From Christensenellaceae bacterium (GTDB lineage Bacteria; Bacillota; Clostridia; Christensenellales; Aristaeellaceae): DNA of 35,306 bases. The DNA is taken from the NCBI GenBank assembly GCA_022510815.1, contig JAFLST010000030.1, forward strand, positions 1 to 35,306. The letters are read 5' to 3'. Under the pieces are notes generated by a model. The model was not told where the DNA came from. It saw nothing but the letters and a program-made list of their open reading frames with translations, and ran no database searches. Shown piece after piece: positions 1 to 8,636 of this stretch. Made by a program: the position numbers and the translations under genes. Numbering within the stretch: the first letter of the stretch is position 1; every line of letters begins with the position of its first letter.

Positions 1-940
1 CGAGGACTACTGCATCAAGCCCATGAACTGCCCCGGCGGCGTCATGGTCTACCGCAGCCAGCCCCACAGCTACCGCGACCTGCCCATGCGCTGCGGCGAG
101 CTGGGTCTGGTGCACCGCCATGAGCTCAAGGGCGCGCTGCACGGCCTGTTCCGGGTGCGCTGCTTCACGCAGGACGACGCGCACATCTTCATGACCCGCG
201 AGCAGATTCCCAGCGAGATCGCCGGCGTGGTGAAGCTGATCGACGAGGTGTACAAGAAGTTCGGCTTTGAGTATTTCGTCGAGCTGTCCACCCGGCCCGA
301 GGATTCCATGGGCTCCGATGAGGACTGGGAGGACGCGACCAACGGCCTCAAGACCGCGCTGGAATCCCTGAACATGCCCTACATCGTCAACGAGGGCGAC
401 GGCGCGTTCTACGGCCCCAAGATCGACTTCCACCTGCGCGACTGCCTCGGCAGAACGTGGCAGTGCGGCACGATCCAGCTCGACTTCCAGATGCCGCTCA
501 ACTTCGACCTGGAATACGTTGCCGAGGACGGCAGCCGCAAGCGCCCGATCATGATTCACCGCGTGGTGTACGGCTCCATGGAGCGGATCATCGGCGTGCT
601 GACCGAGCACTTCGCGGGCAAGTTCCCGCTGTGGATGGCCCCGCTGCAGGTCAAGGTGCTGCCCGTGTCCGACAAGAGCATGGACTACGCCAAGACCGTC
701 TACGAGGCCCTGCGGAAGAACCGCGTGCGCGTCGAGCTGGACGACACCAGCGAGAAGATCGGCTACAAGATCCGCAAGGCCCGGCAGGTGGATCGCGTGC
801 CCTACATGATCATCATCGGCGAGAAGGAGGTCGCGGAGAACACCGTCTCCGTCCGTGACCGCGCCACCGACGAGACCACGAACTACGCGCTGGACGCGTT
901 CATCGAGAAGCTCATGCAGGAGATTAAGGATCGGGTGTAA
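1..940 (+). CDS. thrS: Threonine--tRNA ligase, 3' part (5' end outside window)
   Basis: Charges tRNA-Thr with threonine in the cytoplasm. The reading frame is open from base 2, so the gene is cut by the window edge; about 312 C-terminal residues are present. Class II core motifs are visible: KPMNCPGG near the start, FTQDDAHIF, and MIHRVVYGS. Their Cys and two His are the three zinc/threonine-binding ligands known from the family. The usual CPGH reads CPGG here. The last ~100 residues (from PLQVKVLPVS to the end) form the anticodon-binding domain. A strong intrinsic terminator follows at 1057-1085, so this is the end of its transcript. The editing and TGS domains lie outside the window. Confidence 0.97.
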   Translation, partial: EDYCIKPMNCPGGVMVYRSQPHSYRDLPMRCGELGLVHRHELKGALHGLFRVRCFTQDDAHIFMTREQIPSEIAGVVKLIDEVYKKFGFEYFVELSTRPEDSMGSDEDWEDATNGLKTALESLNMPYIVNEGDGAFYGPKIDFHLRDCLGRTWQCGTIQLDFQMPLNFDLEYVAEDGSRKRPIMIHRVVYGSMERIIGVLTEHFAGKFPLWMAPLQVKVLPVSDKSMDYAKTVYEALRKNRVRVELDDTSEKIGYKIRKARQVDRVPYMIIIGEKEVAENTVSVRDRATDETTNYALDAFIEKLMQEIKDRV

Positions 941-1056
941 AAGGGGCTTCCCCGCTGCGGCAGGCCCGCGCCTGAACGCAGACGCCCGGTCAGCTGACAG
1001 AGCACATGGTTCCTGTGGAGGGGTCTCCGGCCCGACGGCCGCGCAGACCGCCATCG

Positions 1057-1085
1057 TCCCCGCTCAAAGGAGCGGGGATTTTTTT
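1057..1085 (+). terminator. Rho-independent terminator of thrS
   Basis: A perfect 9-bp stem (1057-1065 with 1070-1078) with a 4-base loop is followed by seven T (1079-1085). It lies 117 bases after the thrS stop. The 941-1056 stretch shows no gene. Confidence 0.93.
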
Positions 1086-1141
1086 GCGAAGCTGCGGCAC
1101 ATGACGAGCGGCGAAGAACAGCGGGCCCGCCGCGCGCACGC

Positions 1142-1187
1142 AAAAAAGCCGCTGGCACGGCCTCGCGTTGGGTCATGCCAGCGGCTT
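1142..1187 (-). terminator. Terminator of the ABC/MFS operon
   Basis: A perfect 12-bp stem (1146-1157 with 1176-1187) has an 18-base loop. Read on the minus strand it is followed by a T run (six A on the plus strand at 1142-1147). It lies about 50 bases beyond the MFS stop codon and ends the minus-strand transcript that converges on thrS. Confidence 0.88.
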
Positions 1188-1236
1188 GATTTCTTGACCT
1201 GCCCGCGTTACGGGCTGTCCGGCGTCAGCCATGGGC

Positions 1237-2448
1237 TCAGGCAGAGGTGTGCTGCCGGGCGCGCTTTTTCTGATAATGCGCGAGGCACAGGTAGTAGATC
1301 AGTCCGACCGCGAAGAATACGATGCACAGAGAGAAGGCAAGGTTGTAGCCGCTGTACTGAATGGCAGCCCCGCCCAGCGACGGCGCGATGCCCTGCATCA
1401 GGTCGTTGAAAATGTAATAGGTGCTGGTTGCGACGCCCCGCTGATCGGCGCTCAGGGATTTCAGGCAGGAGGCCTGCACCGCGGGCTGCGCGCCGCCCTG
1501 ACCGAAGGCAAGCAGCACGGCGGCGACAAGCAGATGGACGATCCCGGTCGCGCGCATCATCATCAATACGCCCGCCATGCTCAGGATCAGGCCGGGGATG
1601 AGCACGGAGGAGATGCCGAAGCGGTCGTGGGCCTTGCCGAGAAAGGGCCGCAGAATGAACAGCGCCGCGGCCAGCACCGTAAAATACAGCGTGGCGTTGA
1701 CGATGCCCCGCGCGTCGGCGTACAGCACAAGGAAATTGGACACGGTGCTGCTGGTGTAGCTGAACAGCGACCCCAGACAGGCGATGGGGATCAGCGCCGG
1801 AGCGATCCACCTGTTCCGGGCAGGTCGCGAGGAACCGCGGGCGTCGCGCTCGGGCTGCTTCGCGGCAGCCACAGGGGCGCTGAAGGGCGGCGTCAGCAGC
1901 AGCAGAACGCAGATCAGCGAAGCCGCGCCGGCAAGGATGAACGAAATCCGGATGCCGAAGGCCTCCGCCAGCGACGAGCCCAGCAGCGGCCCGACAGCCG
2001 ACGCGATGATATGCCCCAGCCCCACATAGCCTACGCCCTCGCCCATGCGCGTCTCCGGGATGAAGTGGCCCGCGAAGGCAAACAGCGTCGTGCCGCTCAG
2101 GCAGAACGCCACGCCGGTCATCACGCGCAGCACCACGATGCCCGCCTGAGAGGAGACGCAGGCGTACAGCATGATGGAAACGCCGAAGAGCACGGACGAG
2201 CCGGTCAGAATTTTCCGCCGGTCGGCCCAGTCGGCAAGCCTGCCGGAAAAGGGCCTTGTGACAAGGCAGGTGTAGGACATCAGCCCGCTGAGCGTTCCCG
2301 CCATGGCAAGGGGGATGCCCTGCCCGGTCAGATACTTCGTGAAAATCGGGGCAATCATGTAAAAGCTCAGGCTCTGGAGGAACTGGATCACGATCAGCAT
2401 ATAGAATGCCGCCGGGAAACGATCCTGCCGGTGAGAAATGTTCGTCAT
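1237..2448 (-). CDS. MFS transporter
   Basis: Predicted 403-residue major facilitator superfamily permease with about 12 hydrophobic segments and a charged central loop (around residues 185-210). The segment GRLADWADRRKI near residue 70 matches the conserved MFS loop 2-3 motif (G-x-L-a-D-r-x-G-r-r). The ribosome site TAGGAGAT sits just before the ATG at 2448. It is the last gene of a minus-strand operon, 25 bases after the second ABC permease and followed by a terminator. Position suggests it moves a sugar or a product of the locus, but the substrate cannot be read from the sequence. It could equally be an exporter. Confidence 0.9.
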   Translation of the reverse strand: MTNISHRQDRFPAAFYMLIVIQFLQSLSFYMIAPIFTKYLTGQGIPLAMAGTLSGLMSYTCLVTRPFSGRLADWADRRKILTGSSVLFGVSIMLYACVSSQAGIVVLRVMTGVAFCLSGTTLFAFAGHFIPETRMGEGVGYVGLGHIIASAVGPLLGSSLAEAFGIRISFILAGAASLICVLLLLTPPFSAPVAAAKQPERDARGSSRPARNRWIAPALIPIACLGSLFSYTSSTVSNFLVLYADARGIVNATLYFTVLAAALFILRPFLGKAHDRFGISSVLIPGLILSMAGVLMMMRATGIVHLLVAAVLLAFGQGGAQPAVQASCLKSLSADQRGVATSTYYIFNDLMQGIAPSLGGAAIQYSGYNLAFSLCIVFFAVGLIYYLCLAHYQKKRARQHTSA

Positions 2449-2473
2449 GTCGATCTCCTATCTGTGTGCAGAC

Positions 2474-3355
2474 TCATCCCTTGACCGATCCGATCATCAC
2501 GCCCTTGACGAAATACCGCTGCACGAACGGATAGACGCACAGGATCGGGAGTGTCGCGACCACGATGGTGCAGTATTTGATCAGGTTCTGCTCGGCCAGC
2601 ACGGAGATGTTCAGCCCGGTCTCGATGCTGCGCTGATTGCTGGCCACCAGAATCTCCCGCAGGAAGAGCTGCAGGGGCCACTTCGTCCGATCCATCAGGA
2701 AGATGGAGGCCGTGAACCAGCTGTTCCAACTGGCGACGGCCACAAACAGCGCCACGACGGCGATGGTCGCCTTGGAGACGGGAATGATGATCGACAGCAG
2801 GATCCGCAGGTCGTTCGCCCCGTCAAGCTGGGCCGACTCCTCAAGCTCCGCCGGAATCTGCATCATCGAGGTGCGCATGATAATCAGGTTAAACGGCGAG
2901 AATGCGCTGGTGAGCACGATGGACCACATCGAGTCCAGCAGCCCCAGATTCATGACCAGCATGTAGTTGGGAATCAGGCCGCCGTTGAAGAGCATGGTGA
3001 AGGAGATGAACAGCATCAGCACGCTCCTGGGCATGAAGCGCTTGCGCGACAGGACGTAGCCCGCCACGACGGTCAGCGCCAGGTTGATCAGCACGCTCAT
3101 GCCCACATAGAACAGCGTGTTCCGGTAGCCGATAAAGATGTTCTCCACCTGCAGGATGGACCGGTAGCCGCTGAATGTCAGCGGAAAGAGCGGGATCAGG
3201 TGCAGGCTCTTGTTGCGGGTGAGGGACAGCGGGTCGGAAATGGAGCAGCACAGAACGTGCAGCATCGGCGCCAGACAGCAGAAGGCGACGGCGGCCAGCA
3301 GCACATAATTGAAGGCGCAGAAGGCCTTTCGGCTCCGGGTTGGTGCGATTCTCAT
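2474..3355 (-). CDS. Carbohydrate ABC transporter permease (CUT1, LplC/YtcP type)
   Basis: A 293-residue integral membrane permease of the MalG-like branch with six hydrophobic segments. The cytoplasmic EAA loop that contacts the ATPase is visible around residues 180-205 (EESAQLDGANDLR...PV). The C-terminus VKGVMIGSVKG is typical of the LplC/YtcP group. A ribosome site (AGAGGTGG) precedes the ATG at 3355. It is 11 bases from the other permease gene, so the two are cotranscribed and probably form the heterodimeric channel. No ATP-binding subunit is encoded nearby. CUT1 systems in Firmicutes often share one MsmX-type ATPase encoded elsewhere, which is inferred here. Confidence 0.94.
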   Translation of the reverse strand: MRIAPTRSRKAFCAFNYVLLAAVAFCCLAPMLHVLCCSISDPLSLTRNKSLHLIPLFPLTFSGYRSILQVENIFIGYRNTLFYVGMSVLINLALTVVAGYVLSRKRFMPRSVLMLFISFTMLFNGGLIPNYMLVMNLGLLDSMWSIVLTSAFSPFNLIIMRTSMMQIPAELEESAQLDGANDLRILLSIIIPVSKATIAVVALFVAVASWNSWFTASIFLMDRTKWPLQLFLREILVASNQRSIETGLNISVLAEQNLIKYCTIVVATLPILCVYPFVQRYFVKGVMIGSVKG

Positions 3356-3366
3356 AGGGCCACCTC

Positions 3367-4275
3367 TTAAAACAGACTGATTTCAGAATACCGCTTGCTC
3401 AATGCGTTGGCGCTGAGCACCAGAATAAAGCTGACCACGGAGTTGAACATGCCCACAGCCGTGCTGAAGCTGATCTTCTGCTTCACGATGCCCGTGCGGT
3501 AAACATAGGTGGAGATGACGTCGGCGGTCTCATAGGTCGACGGAGAATAAAGCAGGAGCACCTTCTCAAAGTTGACGTTCATGATCGCGCCGCAGCGCAG
3601 AATCAGCATCATGATGATGGTGGGCATAATGCCCGGAAGCGTCACATGGATGGTCTGCTTGAGCCGGCCCGCGCCGTCGATGCACGCCGCCTCATAAAGC
3701 TCGTCGTTCACGCCGGAGAGCGCCGCCAGATAGATGATGCTGTCAAAGCCGATGGACTGCCACACGCTCGAGACCGTGAAAATCGTTCTGAAATACTGCG
3801 GGAAGGTAATGTAGCTCTTCGCCTGACCGCCCAAGGCCTGCGCGATGGAGGAAAAAACGCCCGTCGAGTTTGTGAACTCAAGGATGAGGCCGGCCACCAC
3901 GATCATGGAGATAAAATGCGGCATGTAGCTGACGGTCTGGATCACCTTTTTGAACTTGAGGTTATTCACCTCGTTGAGCAGCAGCGCAAAGAGGATCGCC
4001 GACGGGAAATTGAACAGCAGATCCAGCCCGCTCAGAACCAGCGTGTTGCGCAGCGTGCGAATGAAAAACAGCCCCTGAAAGAAGTCGCGGAAGTTCTTCA
4101 GGCCCACCCAGTCGCTGTGCAGAATGCCCTTGGCGTAGGTGTAGTTTTGAAAGGACATGACCAGACCGCCCATGGGCACATAATTGAAAATCAACAGATA
4201 AACGACCACCGGCAGAACCATCCAGTACAGGAGCCGGTTGCTCCGGTAGTTTTGGATCAGCGCGCGAATCTTCAT
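3367..4275 (-). CDS. Carbohydrate ABC transporter permease (CUT1, LplB type)
   Basis: A 302-residue permease of the MalF-like/LplB branch with six membrane segments. The EAA loop YEAACIDGAGRLKQ lies near residues 193-206, followed by the Pro-Gly of the next segment. It is the second gene of the operon, after the solute-binding protein. A conserved-looking stem-loop (4303-4346) separates them. The ribosome site before the ATG at 4275 is weak (AGAAG), which fits lower translation of the membrane subunit than of the binding protein. Together with the next permease it should import an oligosaccharide; LplB/LplC families are commonly linked to uronic-acid or other complex glycans. Confidence 0.94.
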   Translation of the reverse strand: MKIRALIQNYRSNRLLYWMVLPVVVYLLIFNYVPMGGLVMSFQNYTYAKGILHSDWVGLKNFRDFFQGLFFIRTLRNTLVLSGLDLLFNFPSAILFALLLNEVNNLKFKKVIQTVSYMPHFISMIVVAGLILEFTNSTGVFSSIAQALGGQAKSYITFPQYFRTIFTVSSVWQSIGFDSIIYLAALSGVNDELYEAACIDGAGRLKQTIHVTLPGIMPTIIMMLILRCGAIMNVNFEKVLLLYSPSTYETADVISTYVYRTGIVKQKISFSTAVGMFNSVVSFILVLSANALSKRYSEISLF

Positions 4276-4302
4276 GCTCTTCTACCCATTCCTTCAAATA
4301 AA

Positions 4303-4346
4303 GGGAAGGCGAGCCTTGTGGCTCACACCATTCGACTCGCCTTCCC
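4303..4346 (-). promoter_or_regulatory. Intercistronic stem-loop between binding protein and permease genes
   Basis: An 11-bp perfect stem (4303-4313 with 4336-4346) lies between the binding-protein stop and the first permease. On the minus strand it is followed by TTTATTTG. An inner hairpin (4311-4315 with 4320-4324) would compete with it. Such elements in binding-protein-dependent operons usually act as partial terminators or 3' stabilisers that raise the binding-protein to permease ratio. That role is inferred. Confidence 0.7.
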
Positions 4347-4359
4347 GTGGCGTTGCTTG

Positions 4360-5976
4360 TTACCTGCTCATGTAGCGGTCGTAGGCGCTCTGATACGCCT
4401 CGAGCACTTCGTCAATGTTCAGGCCCTTGAGCTGCGCGATGAACTGATCGTATTGATCCATGGGCTCAAGGTTCATGATGAACTTGACCGTCATCTCCTC
4501 GGTGTAGGACTTGATGTCGGCGAAGTATTCGGAGTAGACTTCCTTTTCATCCTTGTTCAGGGTCATGGTCTGGGGGAGCAGATACTCCGTGTCGCTGTTG
4601 GCGTTCCACAGCGCGGCCATGGCGCGGGTCTCCTCGGAGGTGTCGCGGCCCATCACATACTCGCCGAAATAGTTGCCCGGCAGCGCGTAGGCCGACAGCG
4701 CGCAGATCATGCTGCCCTGAGGATTGTTGGTGACCAGCTCGGTGTATTCGGGCAGGCCGTCGACCAAGGTGTAGGTCTTTCCCTCGGTGCCGAAGTTGAG
4801 CAGCGCGAAGCCCTCGTCGGTGTAGAACTGATCGAGATACTTCACGGCGATCTCGGGATTCTGGCAGCTGGTGGAGATGGCGCAGCTCTTGGAGATGATG
4901 CGGCCGGAGGAGCCGTTCACATGCAGCTGGTCGCCGACCTCCTTGACGGGCATGGGCGCGGCGATGTAGCTGACGTCAGGGTTGGTGGCGCTGCCCAGCA
5001 CGCTGTAGTAGTCCAGGATGCCGCCGTGGTCGCTCGTGGCCGCGCAGTCGTTGCTGCTCATGAGGGCGAACACGTCATCCACGGTGATGAGCGACGGGAA
5101 GTCCGGGTCGATCAGGCCCTCGCTGTACCACTGCGCCATCATGGCGACATACTCGCGATAGCCCTCCGTCAGCGGCGCGTAGCACACCTGATCGTCCACC
5201 ACGAAGAAGTCCAGCGTGGGGTTGATGATGTTCGGCGCGACAAAGCCGAAGGCGGCGGAGAAGGAATTGTACTTGGTGATGCCGTTGGCGCAGATGCTGA
5301 AGGCGCGGGTGAGGCCCAGCTCGTTGCGGCAGCGGGAGAGGAAGGTGTGCCAGTCATCGAAGGTAACCGGAACGTCCATCTCCAGCTTGTCCAGCAGGTC
5401 CTTGCGGATGATGGGGCCGCCCCATGTCACGTCCGCCTCGTCCTGATAGATGGGCGAGCAGATGTAGGGCATCTTGCCGGAGTCGGTGTACATGCTCTTG
5501 TGGCGGAATTCAGAGGCGTTCATGACCTCCATGTAATGCGGCGCGTACGCTTCCACATAATCCTTCAGGTCGATGATCACGCCGTCGTCGATGGCGCCCT
5601 CGCCGCCGGTGGAGTAGTAGCTGTCGAACCAGATGATGATGTCCGCGTACTGGCGGCGGGCCATCATCAGCGAGAAGTTGGTCTCGGCCTCGCCGATGGG
5701 CGGATGGATGAAGGAGAGATGCACGCCCGTCTTCTCTTCCATGATCTTGAAGACGTCGTTGTCTTCCATCTTCTCAATCAGCTTGCCGACGGCGTCCTGA
5801 TTGGAGATGTCGACCCACACCGTCAGTGTGACCGGCTCCTCGGTGACCCTGCTGATGGTGGTGCCCATCAGCATCTTTTCCTGGATGGTGCTCTCGTTGA
5901 CCGCGAACTCCTCCGCAGAGGCGACGCCGGCAAGCAGCATCATGGCAAGAAGCATACAGATCAGTTTTCGCAACAT
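4360..5976 (-). CDS. Extracellular solute-binding protein of sugar ABC transporter
   Basis: A 538-residue family 1-like (LipO type) substrate-binding protein that would deliver an oligosaccharide to the two permeases encoded downstream. I placed the start at ATG 5976 because AAAGGAGGA lies 6 bases upstream. A further in-frame ATG at 6027 has no such site and overlaps the promoter. The first 21 residues are a clear signal peptide (LICMLLAMMLL core, then ASA|EE). There is no lipobox cysteine after the hydrophobic core, so it looks like a signal-peptidase-I substrate rather than the usual lipoprotein. The mature protein is acidic and rich in Tyr and Asp. The substrate is not identifiable from the sequence. 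Confidence 0.92.
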   Translation of the reverse strand: MLRKLICMLLAMMLLAGVASAEEFAVNESTIQEKMLMGTTISRVTEEPVTLTVWVDISNQDAVGKLIEKMEDNDVFKIMEEKTGVHLSFIHPPIGEAETNFSLMMARRQYADIIIWFDSYYSTGGEGAIDDGVIIDLKDYVEAYAPHYMEVMNASEFRHKSMYTDSGKMPYICSPIYQDEADVTWGGPIIRKDLLDKLEMDVPVTFDDWHTFLSRCRNELGLTRAFSICANGITKYNSFSAAFGFVAPNIINPTLDFFVVDDQVCYAPLTEGYREYVAMMAQWYSEGLIDPDFPSLITVDDVFALMSSNDCAATSDHGGILDYYSVLGSATNPDVSYIAAPMPVKEVGDQLHVNGSSGRIISKSCAISTSCQNPEIAVKYLDQFYTDEGFALLNFGTEGKTYTLVDGLPEYTELVTNNPQGSMICALSAYALPGNYFGEYVMGRDTSEETRAMAALWNANSDTEYLLPQTMTLNKDEKEVYSEYFADIKSYTEEMTVKFIMNLEPMDQYDQFIAQLKGLNIDEVLEAYQSAYDRYMSR

Positions 5977-6025
5977 ATGCGTCCTCCTTTTTGCACCCGA
6001 TGCTCCGGTGCTTTTTGTTGTTTTC

Positions 6026-6054
6026 ATGATAGGGGATTTTCGCGGATGTGTAAA
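6026..6054 (-). promoter_or_regulatory. Promoter of the ABC transporter operon, with upstream palindrome
   Basis: On the minus strand a -35 box TTTACA (6049-6054) and a -10 box TATCAT (6026-6031) are separated by exactly 17 bases, 50 bases before the binding-protein start. Just upstream of the -35 (6077-6090) is the imperfect palindrome TGAACATGTTTTCA. This is a position where AraC-type activators often bind, so it is a candidate operator for the adjacent regulator. Confidence 0.7.
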
Positions 6055-6128
6055 TTGGCTGTATTTGATCTGAGGATGAACATGTTTTCAGCCGGGCATG
6101 TCGTTTTTTTGCACCTTCTGGCCCAAAT

Positions 6129-8414
6129 TCACAAATCGCCCGAGACCGCCGCGTTGGTTTTCCACTGCCCCGGCGTGATGCTCTCGTAGCGCTTGAACAC
6201 GCGGATCAGCGTCTGGCTGCTGTTATAGCCCACCCGCTCCGCCACGTCGGAGATGGTCATCTCGGGGTCGCGGAGCATCATCTCCTTCGCCTTCTGGATG
6301 CGGTAGCGGTTGATGTAATCCAGCATGCCGCTGTTGGTCTCCTTTTTGAACCGCCTGGAGAGGAAGGGCAGCGACACATGGAACGCGTCGGCAATCTGCT
6401 GCACCGACAGCGATTCCTCGAAGTAGTGACGGGCGACGTATTTGATCACCCCATCGGCGCGCACGTCGTTGTCGTCGCGGCCGTCCTTCATGCCGATCAG
6501 CTGGTCAAAGGCGCCTAAGATGGTCTGCTTGAGCTCCGTCATGGTCTTGGCCGTGAGCAGCCGCTCCTGAATGCCGCTGGTCTCGTAGAGGGAAACGTCC
6601 ACGTCCGGCGCGATCTCATGGAACAGGTTGAGCATGATGTTCATCAGGCCGAACATGCGGCAGCGCATCACATAGACCGACGTGCCGTCCTGATAATCAT
6701 AATAGGAAATCAGATCGTGGAGGAGCTTCTGCCCCTGCTTGTAATCCCCCGCCATCATGGCGTCGGTGAACTGGCGCTCCACGTCGTAGGCGTCGTAATG
6801 GTTCCAGGCGATGCTGGTGGTGAACATCGCCGGATGATACATGACGATATCCGGCGTATCCTGCATCAGGTAGCTGCAGTATTCCATGCAGTCCAGCGCG
6901 TGCCTGTAGGAGACGGCGATATCATCGACGTGGTGGCAGGCGTCGCCGATGAAAAAGCGCAGATTGATGTCCGGGAATTCGCTGCTGAGGATTCTGATCA
7001 TCTGGTTGGCGATGTCGTGGGTGGCCAGCTGCGCGTCGTCGCTGGACAGATGCGGCCCGAAGCAGAGAATCGAGCCCAGCTGGCTGCCCTCGACGCACAC
7101 GACGCCGTGCCACTGCCCCTCCTGCTGGTTCTCGCGGATGATCTCCCGCAGGCGGCGTTTCAGGTTCATCAGCAGGCCGTCCCGCTGATCCGGCTGGCCG
7201 TCCTCGGCGGCGACGTCGATGACGGTGGCGGTGAACAGAACGCCCTGCAGCGTCCTTTTCAGCTTGTCCAGATGGTGCCTTTCATCCTGATTGAGATAGC
7301 CGCCGGTAATCAGCAGGTGGAGCATGCGGTCGTCCACGATCGTGCTCAGCCGGGAGAGCTGCGTCTGCATGCGCGTGGAGTCCTGCTGCAGCTGCGCGAG
7401 CTTCTGGTTGAGCTGCTTGAAATCGTCCTGAGAGCCCGCCTCGGCGACGTTGGCAAGCCGCTTCAGCTCCGCCACAGGCTGGTAGTTGTGCCTCGTCAGC
7501 AGCATGGAGATCAGCGTGCCGATCAGCAGAATGCCCACCACCGACCAGACGAAAGCCCGCTTGAGCGCATAGAGATCCCGCAGATAGACGTTCACGGGAA
7601 CCGTGATCACATACCGGATGCCGGGCAGCGCGGAGCTGGTGGAGGATACCAGCCTGCCGTCGATGGTCGCGGGCGTCTCGCCGGAGAGGCTGAGGAGCTC
7701 GTCGTAGGGAATCGTCGCGCCCTCCTCCGCGCTTGCCCCAAAGCGCTCGCCGTTTTCAAACAGCACATAGGCGTTCCCGCCGCAGGAGGCCTCCACGCTG
7801 CTCAGCAGCTCCTCCGCGCTCCGGGTGTTGAGCTTGATGATGACGGTTAGCTTGGGGTTTTTCCCGATATCCAGCGACTTCAGCGAGATGATCGAATGAT
7901 GGTCGGCGGAGAAGAACGCGTAGTTCTGAAAGGTCGAAACCTGATCGAAAAACCAGTCCGAGCTCACGCCCAGCCGGTTGGCGATGACATTGTCCAGCTG
8001 GTTGTTCTCCGTAAAGATGCGCGCGCCGTCCAGCAGGCAGTTCATGGACGAATAGTAGAGATAGACGCTCCCGACGATCCCCTGCCGGGCGTAGTCGGAC
8101 AGGGAGCGGCTGTAGGTGTGCAGCCGGTAATACTGGTGCGCGTCGAAGGGCAGGCTGATGTTGCTGATCTTCTGAATGTCCGGAGAAATGGCGATGTTGT
8201 CCTCGATATCCTTGATCTGGGAGAACCATTCGTCAAACATGCTGCCAACCTGCCGGATGGTGGTGATGTTGCTCTCGTGCAGCTTGCGCTCAAGAAGCGC
8301 CTGCGAGCGGGCAAAATAGATGGCAAAAAAGACAACGGGAATCACAAGCACCAGAATAAAACATAAAAACCAGTGCTTGAACGTTCTGGAACGCCAGTTG
8401 GTATACTTCATCAT
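6129..8414 (-). CDS. Membrane-bound AraC-family sensor regulator (YesN-like)
   Basis: About 761 residues. An N-terminal membrane segment (about 15-34), an extracytoplasmic sensor region of roughly 240 residues and a second membrane segment (near 285-307) are followed by a HAMP-like/coiled linker. Next come a cytoplasmic middle domain and a C-terminal AraC-type double helix-turn-helix over the last ~105 residues (SVQQIADAFHVSLPFLSRRF, then ISDVAERVGYNSSQTLIRVF). This one-protein sensor-regulator layout is known from Firmicute glycan loci. GGAGG at 8420-8424 allows ATG 8414 (5-base spacing) or ATG 8411 (8 bases). An ATG at 8426 overlaps the ribosome site and is unlikely. It lies between the ABC operon and the divergent esterase operon and probably controls both. 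Confidence 0.92.
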   Translation of the reverse strand: MMKYTNWRSRTFKHWFLCFILVLVIPVVFFAIYFARSQALLERKLHESNITTIRQVGSMFDEWFSQIKDIEDNIAISPDIQKISNISLPFDAHQYYRLHTYSRSLSDYARQGIVGSVYLYYSSMNCLLDGARIFTENNQLDNVIANRLGVSSDWFFDQVSTFQNYAFFSADHHSIISLKSLDIGKNPKLTVIIKLNTRSAEELLSSVEASCGGNAYVLFENGERFGASAEEGATIPYDELLSLSGETPATIDGRLVSSTSSALPGIRYVITVPVNVYLRDLYALKRAFVWSVVGILLIGTLISMLLTRHNYQPVAELKRLANVAEAGSQDDFKQLNQKLAQLQQDSTRMQTQLSRLSTIVDDRMLHLLITGGYLNQDERHHLDKLKRTLQGVLFTATVIDVAAEDGQPDQRDGLLMNLKRRLREIIRENQQEGQWHGVVCVEGSQLGSILCFGPHLSSDDAQLATHDIANQMIRILSSEFPDINLRFFIGDACHHVDDIAVSYRHALDCMEYCSYLMQDTPDIVMYHPAMFTTSIAWNHYDAYDVERQFTDAMMAGDYKQGQKLLHDLISYYDYQDGTSVYVMRCRMFGLMNIMLNLFHEIAPDVDVSLYETSGIQERLLTAKTMTELKQTILGAFDQLIGMKDGRDDNDVRADGVIKYVARHYFEESLSVQQIADAFHVSLPFLSRRFKKETNSGMLDYINRYRIQKAKEMMLRDPEMTISDVAERVGYNSSQTLIRVFKRYESITPGQWKTNAAVSGDL

Positions 8415-8427
8415 ATGAGCCTCCATC

Positions 8428-8606
8428 GGTCAATTCGATGATGGTATAAGTTTGACCTAAAAAAACGAAATACCTTTCTTGCGCGCGTTGCCAATTTTGG
8501 CCGGGCGATAGCCGTTTTTTAACCCGCGGGCGCAAACAGGCCCAAAAACAAGCCATGCCTGCGGTCAAGAACGGTGATTGACGCGGCGGGCGCTCTTGGA
8601 TAGACT
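8428..8606 (+). promoter_or_regulatory. Divergent control region; promoter of the esterase operon
   Basis: The plus-strand promoter is TTGACG (8578-8583), 17 bases, TAGACT (8601-8606), 30 bases before the esterase start. Two inverted pairs of the half-site GGTCAA/TTGAC(C/G) occur: 8428-8433 with 8452-8457, near the regulator start, and 8563-8568 with 8578-8583, overlapping the esterase -35 box. Shared half-sites at both ends fit one regulator acting on both transcripts. No convincing -35 box was seen for the regulator gene itself. Confidence 0.62.
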
Positions 8607-8636
8607 AAGGGCAACCAATTGATGGAGGTGTGCCAT

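Noticed and set aside
3646-6189. 847-codon open frame on the plus strand opposite the ABC genes
   Set aside because: It is antisense to the binding-protein and permease genes, has no ribosome site or recognisable domain, and is rich in His, Arg, Val and Gln, as expected from a GC-rich complementary frame.
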